From contig NZ_MUNM01000033.1 of NCBI RefSeq assembly GCF_002286815.1, positions 82,565 through 146,564 of the forward strand: a stretch of DNA of 64,000 nt. Direction: 5' to 3'. Every line of letters begins with the position of its first letter. The first letter of the stretch is position 1. This DNA comes from Pseudomonas sp. PICF141. Lineage in GTDB: Bacteria > Pseudomonadota > Gammaproteobacteria > Pseudomonadales > Pseudomonadaceae. Positions 59,906 to 64,000 of this stretch are shown piece by piece. The position numbers and the translations under genes were made by a program. The notes below the pieces were generated by a model. The model made no database searches. It was given only the letters and a program-made list of their open reading frames with translations, and was not told the origin of the DNA.

Positions 59906-59933
59906 GATGGGGGCTGTTTTCAAAAAAAACAAG
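59906..59933 (-). promoter_or_regulatory. Probable heat-shock (sigma-32) promoter of lon
   Basis: On the minus strand CTTGTTT (59933-59927), a 13-bp spacer and CCCCATCT (59913-59906) fit the RpoH consensus CTTGAAA-N13/14-CCCCATnT. lon is a classical heat-shock gene. Confidence 0.65.
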
Positions 59934-60058
59934 CGGATAAAAAAACCACTTTAAAGATCGCTGCTTACGTTAGCGCCTGCATGGTCCAAAAAAATCAGGT
60001 TCGGTGGCCCTGTCGCCTTCGCAGCGGGCGGCGATCCGACAAGCCAGCTCCCACAATA

Positions 60059-60085
60059 ACAAAGGGGCCCGAAGGCCCCTTCTTT
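60059..60085 (-). terminator. Terminator after clpX
   Basis: AAGGGGCC-TTC-GGGCCCCTTTGTT on the minus strand, about 20 bp beyond the clpX stop. Confidence 0.8.
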
Positions 60086-60103
60086 ATTTCAGCAGTGTGA
60101 CGC

Positions 60104-61387
60104 TCAGGCGTCCGGCGCTGCCTTGGCAGTCGGCTCACTGTTTTCGTAGATATACAGTGGCTTGGACTTGCCTTCTATAACGCTTTCATCGATCACTACT
60201 TTACTCACCTCGGACTGCGAGGGGATTTCATACATAGTGTCGAGCAATACACCTTCGAGAATCGAACGCAGACCACGGGCACCGGTTTTGCGTTCCAGGG
60301 CACGTTTGGCGACCGATTTCAGCGCGTCAGCCCGGAACTCCAGGTCTACGCCTTCCATCTCGAACAGCTTGGCATACTGCTTGGTCAGTGCATTTTTCGG
60401 CTCGGTGAGAATCTGCATCAACGCAGCCTCATCAAGCTCGTCCAGCGTGGCAAGCACCGGCAGACGACCGACAAACTCCGGGATCAGACCGAACTTGACC
60501 AGATCGTCAGGCTCGACTTCACGCAGGGATTCACCGACTTTCTTGCCTTCTTCCTTGCTGCGCACTTCCGCGTTGAAACCAATGCCACCCTTGGTGGAAC
60601 GGTTTTGAATAACCTTTTCCAGACCAGAGAACGCACCACCGCAGATGAACAGGATGTTACGGGTGTCGACCTGAAGGAATTCCTGCTGCGGATGCTTGCG
60701 ACCGCCCTGAGGCGGAACAGAGGCAACCGTACCTTCGATCAACTTGAGCAGGGCCTGTTGCACGCCTTCACCGGAAACGTCCCGGGTGATCGACGGGTTG
60801 TCAGACTTGCGCGAGATCTTGTCAATTTCATCGATATAGACGATGCCCATCTGGGCTTTTTCTACATCGTAATCGCACTTCTGCAGCAGCTTCTGAATGA
60901 TGTTCTCGACATCTTCACCGACATAACCCGCCTCGGTGAGGGTGGTTGCGTCGGCGATGGTGAACGGAACGTTCAGCAAGCGGGCCAGTGTTTCGGCAAG
61001 CAGGGTTTTACCCGAGCCTGTCGGGCCGATCAGCAAGATGTTGCTTTTGCCGAGTTCGACGTCGTCATTTTTTTTGTCACGCTGGTTCAAACGCTTGTAG
61101 TGGTTGTACACCGCTACGGCCAGAACCTTTTTCGCACGCTCCTGACCAATCACGTACTGATCAAGGATGCCGCTGATTTCTTTAGGCGAAGGCAATTTAT
61201 GCGCGCTGCTTTCGGCCTGGGCTTCCTGCACCTCCTCACGGATGATGTCATTGCACAGGTCGACGCACTCGTCGCAGATAAAGACCGAGGGGCCGGCAAT
61301 CAATTTGCGTACTTCATGCTGGCTTTTGCCACAGAAGGAGCAATAGAGCAGCTTGCCGTTGTCCTCGCCGTTGCGGGTGTCAGTCAT
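60104..61387 (-). CDS. clpX: ATP-dependent Clp protease ATP-binding subunit ClpX
   Basis: A 427-residue AAA+ unfoldase. The N-terminal zinc-binding domain has four cysteines ([11 protein letters not shown] ... [11 protein letters not shown]), with Walker [16 protein letters not shown], Walker [12 protein letters not shown] and the RKSDNP and [13 protein letters not shown] pore/arginine regions. ATG at 61387 ([14 protein letters not shown]) is the usual start. It delivers substrates to ClpP, encoded just upstream. Confidence 0.97.
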   Translation of the reverse strand: MTDTRNGEDNGKLLYCSFCGKSQHEVRKLIAGPSVFICDECVDLCNDIIREEVQEAQAESSAHKLPSPKEISGILDQYVIGQERAKKVLAVAVYNHYKRLNQRDKKNDDVELGKSNILLIGPTGSGKTLLAETLARLLNVPFTIADATTLTEAGYVGEDVENIIQKLLQKCDYDVEKAQMGIVYIDEIDKISRKSDNPSITRDVSGEGVQQALLKLIEGTVASVPPQGGRKHPQQEFLQVDTRNILFICGGAFSGLEKVIQNRSTKGGIGFNAEVRSKEEGKKVGESLREVEPDDLVKFGLIPEFVGRLPVLATLDELDEAALMQILTEPKNALTKQYAKLFEMEGVDLEFRADALKSVAKRALERKTGARGLRSILEGVLLDTMYEIPSQSEVSKVVIDESVIEGKSKPLYIYENSEPTAKAAPDA

Positions 61388-61499
61388 TCGTTCGATCCAA
61401 ATCCGATAGGCTTGCAACACAAGATGAAGGCTATTGCGGGCTTTTTCAAGCCCGCAGGTGATCGGACCTGCCGACCCACCTTATTTTGAGCTGCTTAAT

Positions 61500-62135
61500 T
61501 TAAGCGGGGCGCTGATTGATCACTTCATCGATCAACCCGTATTCACGCGCGGCTTCTGCACTCATGAAATTATCGCGGTTGGTATCGCGCTCGATTTCTT
61601 CAAGCGTGCGCCCGCTATGCTTGGCCATCAGCGTGTTGAGACGCTCACGAATGAAGAGGATTTCCTTGGCATGGATTTCGATATCCGAGGCCTGGCCCTG
61701 GAAACCACCCAGTGGCTGGTGAATCATCACACGCGAGTTCGGCAGGCAATAACGCTTGCCCTGGGCACCGGCCGTCAGTAGAAACGCGCCCATGCTGCAC
61801 GCTTGACCAATACAGGTGGTCGACACGTTTGGCTTGATGAACTGCATGGTGTCATAGATCGACATGCCTGCCGTCACCGAACCGCCCGGCGAGTTGATAT
61901 AGAGATGGATGTCCTTGTCCGGGTTTTCCGCTTCAAGGAACAGCAGTTGCGCACAGATCAGGTTGGCCATGTAGTCCTCTACCGGACCAACCAGAAAGAT
62001 CACTCGTTCCTTGAGAAGGCGCGAGTAGATGTCATAGGCGCGTTCGCCACGAGCAGATTGCTCGACAACCATCGGGACCAGGCCGCCTGCGGCCTGGATA
62101 TCAGAGTTCTGCTGAATATACGAATTACGGAACAT
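61500..62135 (-). CDS. clpP: ATP-dependent Clp protease proteolytic subunit ClpP
   Basis: A 211-residue serine peptidase that forms the tetradecameric chamber. The catalytic serine is in [11 protein letters not shown] and the histidine in [10 protein letters not shown]; the aspartate follows in the RDTNRDNF region. The N-terminus has a short leader ([18 protein letters not shown]) removed in related proteins. It lies 112 bp before clpX and after tig. Confidence 0.97.
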   Translation of the reverse strand: MFRNSYIQQNSDIQAAGGLVPMVVEQSARGERAYDIYSRLLKERVIFLVGPVEDYMANLICAQLLFLEAENPDKDIHLYINSPGGSVTAGMSIYDTMQFIKPNVSTTCIGQACSMGAFLLTAGAQGKRYCLPNSRVMIHQPLGGFQGQASDIEIHAKEILFIRERLNTLMAKHSGRTLEEIERDTNRDNFMSAEAAREYGLIDEVINQRPA

Positions 62136-62174
62136 GCTCTGCAGTCACTCCCAAATAGTTATGTCTTGAATACG

Positions 62175-62202
62175 CATAAGCCAGCTCGAGAGCTGGCTTA
62201 TG
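62175..62202. terminator. Hairpin between tig and clpP
   Basis: CATAAGCCAGCT-CGAG-AGCTGGCTTATG, a perfect 12-bp stem about 27 bp after the tig stop. It has no T-run, so it is more probably an attenuating or RNA-processing hairpin than a full terminator. Confidence 0.6.
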
Positions 62203-62228
62203 GTGTGTGCTTCTTACCGCAAAAACAA

Positions 62229-63539
62229 TCAGTCGGCTTGTGGAGCTTCTACCGGCTTGACCGCTTCTTCGTAAGAGACCGATTTGTCGGTCACGCTAGC
62301 TTTCTGCAGAACAGTATCCACAACTTGCTCTTCCAGCACAACCGAACGAACTTCGTTCAGTTGCTGGTCATTCTTGTAGTACCAAGACACAACTTGCTCA
62401 GGCTCCTGATAAGCCGAAGCCATTTCCTGGATCATCTCGCGAACGCGGGCTTCATCAGGCTTGAGGTCGAATTGCTTGACCACTTCAGCCACGATCAGAC
62501 CCAGCACAACACGGCGCTTGGCTTGCTCTTCGAACAGCTCGGCCGGCAGTTGGTCAGGCTTGATGTTGCCGCCGAACTGCTGAACAGCCTGCACGCGCAG
62601 ACGGTCAACTTCATTGGACAGCAGAGCCTTTGGCACTTCGATCGGGTTGGTGGCCAGCAGACCGTCCATAACCTGATTCTTGACCTTGGATTTGATCGCC
62701 TGACGCAGTTCGCGCTCCATGTTTTTGCGAACTTCGGTGCGGAAGCCTTCCAGACCGGTTTCCTTGATGCCGAATTGAGCGAAGAATTCTTCGGTCAGCT
62801 CTGGCAGTTTAGGCTCGGAAACGGTGTTCACGGTTACAGTGAACTCAGCGGCTTTGCCTGCCAGGTCGAGGTTCTGATAGTCCTCAGGGAAGGTCAGGTT
62901 CAGAACGCGCTCTTCGCCGGCTTTAGCGCCAACCAGACCGTCTTCGAAGCCAGGAATCATGCGACCGGAACCCAGTACCAGCTGGGTGCCTTTGGCGGAA
63001 CCGCCAGCGAACACTTCACCGTCGACTTTGCCGACGAAATCGATGTTCAGTTGATCTTCGTTCTGGGCAGCGCGATCGGCAACTTCGAAACGAGTGTTCT
63101 GCTTGCGCAGGATTTCCAGCATCTTGTCCAGATCGGCGTCTGCCACGTCAGCGCTCAGGCGCTCGACAGTGATGCCTTCGAAACCGGCAACGGTGAACTC
63201 AGGGAATACTTCGAAAGTAGCGACGTATTCCAGGTCCTTGCCTGCTTCCAGGGATTTAGGCTCGATCGAAGGCTGACCAGCCGGGTTCAGCTTCTGCTCA
63301 ACCACAGCTTCGTAGAAAGAAGACTGGATCACGTCGCCTACAGCTTCCTGGCGAGCGTCAGCACCGAAACGGCGCTTGATTTCGCTCATTGGCACTTTGC
63401 CTGGACGGAAGCCAGCAATCTTGGCCTTTTGGGCGGTCTGCTGCAGACGCTTGTTGACCTGGCTCTCGATGCGCTCAGCCGGCACGGTGACGCTCATGCG
63501 GCGCTCAAGAGCAGTAGTATTTTCAACAGAAACTTGCAT
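62229..63539 (-). CDS. tig: Trigger factor
   Basis: A 436-residue ribosome-associated chaperone/isomerase. The N-terminal ribosome-binding domain contains the signature [17 protein letters not shown], the central FKBP-type domain has [19 protein letters not shown], and a helical C-terminal domain follows. ATG at 63539 ([14 protein letters not shown]) is standard; the longer frame to 63602 is not needed. First gene of the tig-clpP-clpX-lon block. Confidence 0.97.
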   Translation of the reverse strand: MQVSVENTTALERRMSVTVPAERIESQVNKRLQQTAQKAKIAGFRPGKVPMSEIKRRFGADARQEAVGDVIQSSFYEAVVEQKLNPAGQPSIEPKSLEAGKDLEYVATFEVFPEFTVAGFEGITVERLSADVADADLDKMLEILRKQNTRFEVADRAAQNEDQLNIDFVGKVDGEVFAGGSAKGTQLVLGSGRMIPGFEDGLVGAKAGEERVLNLTFPEDYQNLDLAGKAAEFTVTVNTVSEPKLPELTEEFFAQFGIKETGLEGFRTEVRKNMERELRQAIKSKVKNQVMDGLLATNPIEVPKALLSNEVDRLRVQAVQQFGGNIKPDQLPAELFEEQAKRRVVLGLIVAEVVKQFDLKPDEARVREMIQEMASAYQEPEQVVSWYYKNDQQLNEVRSVVLEEQVVDTVLQKASVTDKSVSYEEAVKPVEAPQAD

Positions 63540-63880
63540 GGATATTCCTCGTTGCACAGACGTTAGCCGGCCGTTTCCGACCCCAGAATCAAGGGCATGC
63601 ATTCTAGTGGGTCAAACTCAAGAAGTCACCCTACTGAAAACGGGTAAAAAAGCAGCAGGCAATTTATAGGCGGGGACAAACGGTTGTGCCTCGCCTTGTT
63701 AGCAAATACAGCCAGTCATGCCAGGGCTCTGCCCCCATCCTTCTATATATAGAAGGATTCGGCAATACATCCCTGACAGTCGCCCCCGCGAAGGGGATCG
63801 GCGGGCAAATCGAGCATCATCGAGCAACATAAATACGATGAACCACAACCTGCAGCCGCCAATACTCAAACCACTGAAAC
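63540..63880. other. Intergenic region between tRNA-His and tig
   Basis: About 340 bp with no convincing gene. It holds the tig promoter and a perfect 22-bp palindrome at 63737-63758 (arms ATCCTTCTATA/TATAGAAGGAT). Short ORFs crossing it also cross the tRNA and are not coding. Confidence 0.6.
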
Positions 63881-63915
63881 AAAAAAGGCGCCAGACTGTT
63901 AAATCTGGCGCCTTT
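63881..63915 (-). terminator. Rho-independent terminator after tRNA-His
   Basis: Minus strand: AAGGCGCCAGA-TTTAACAG-TCTGGCGCCTTTTTT, an 11-bp GC-rich stem and T-run. Confidence 0.92.
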
Positions 63916-63922
63916 CGAAATA

Positions 63923-63999
63923 TGGGGTGGACGATGGGGATCGAACCCACGACAACGGGAGTCACAATCCCGTGCTCTACCAACTGAGCTACGCCCACC
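63923..63999 (-). tRNA. tRNA-His (anticodon GTG)
   Basis: On the minus strand it starts GGTGGGCGTAGCTCAGTTGG (with the extra 5' G opposite C73) and carries GATTGTGACTC with anticodon GTG. The T-arm GGGTTCGATCCCC and 3' CACCCCA end it. The gene is complete just inside the right edge. Confidence 0.95.
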
Positions 64000-64000
64000 A

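Noticed and set aside
61436..61457. Hairpin TGCGGGCTT-TTTC-AAGCCCGCA between clpP and clpX as a terminator
   Set aside because: No T-run follows on the minus strand, and clpX would be cut off from clpP; more likely an RNA-processing hairpin.
61803..63566. A 587-residue open frame opposite tig and part of clpP
   Set aside because: It spans two well-supported genes and their intergenic hairpin; no recognisable domain.

Overview
The window is a chromosomal segment of a fluorescent-group Pseudomonas (P. fluorescens complex). Supporting signs are the dense GC-rich genes, the P. fluorescens-type intergenic inverted repeats (REP/REPIN families), the lpxH/ppiB/glnS/cysS and tig-clpP-clpX-lon-hupB-ppiD blocks, a complete liu (leucine/isovalerate) pathway, a PrrF-type iron sRNA and a CrcY-type catabolite-repression sRNA. 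Species is not resolvable by eye.

Layout. 1-12.5 kb is housekeeping: the tail of a sigma-54 regulator, cysS and glnS (minus), ppiB-lpxH (plus), the outer-membrane assembly pair tamA-tamB, a GNAT acetyltransferase and xthA. 12.7-16.5 kb holds a periplasmic phosphate-binding/OmpA fusion, an acyl-CoA dehydrogenase and a divergent LysR regulator. 16.6-26.5 kb is the leucine-catabolism region. liuR and the HMG-CoA lyase gene lie on one side of the sRNA gene crcY and an antisense acyl-CoA synthetase, and liuABCD on the other. 26.5-29.3 kb carries an S24-type repressor that lacks its catalytic serine, a small Pseudomonas-specific protein, a prrF sRNA and an M14 carboxypeptidase.

29.6-36.6 kb is the most unusual part. 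A divergently placed ECF sigma/anti-sigma pair faces five co-oriented genes: a stand-alone NRPS-type adenylation protein, a six-helix membrane flavoprotein, an enoyl-CoA hydratase, a catalase-like peroxidase and cytochrome b561. The sigma gene and the peroxidase gene share the same promoter signature, GGAAT-N16-CGTC. The adenylation protein and membrane flavoprotein together look like a split version of the fungal redox protein TmpL. I propose that this is a redox/peroxide-stress locus.

36.9-40.7 kb has an LRR-protein kinase fusion, a YebC-family gene and an orphan short VgrG. 40.7-47.8 kb is a 2-aminoethylphosphonate (AEP) utilisation cluster: FAD oxidase, OPA-type transporter, two LysR regulators, phnW and phnX. 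47.9-53.6 kb has a D-cysteine desulfhydrase-like enzyme, fadH, a nitrilase-fold protein without its catalytic cysteine, an AraC regulator and a tiny ORF. 53.8-64 kb is proteostasis: a DUF2242 lipoprotein, ppiD, tRNA-Asp, hupB, lon, clpX, clpP, tig and tRNA-His.

No prophage, insertion sequence or CRISPR array was seen. The repeated DNA is palindromic REP-type elements. All motif, promoter and repeat calls were made by eye; no database search was run.
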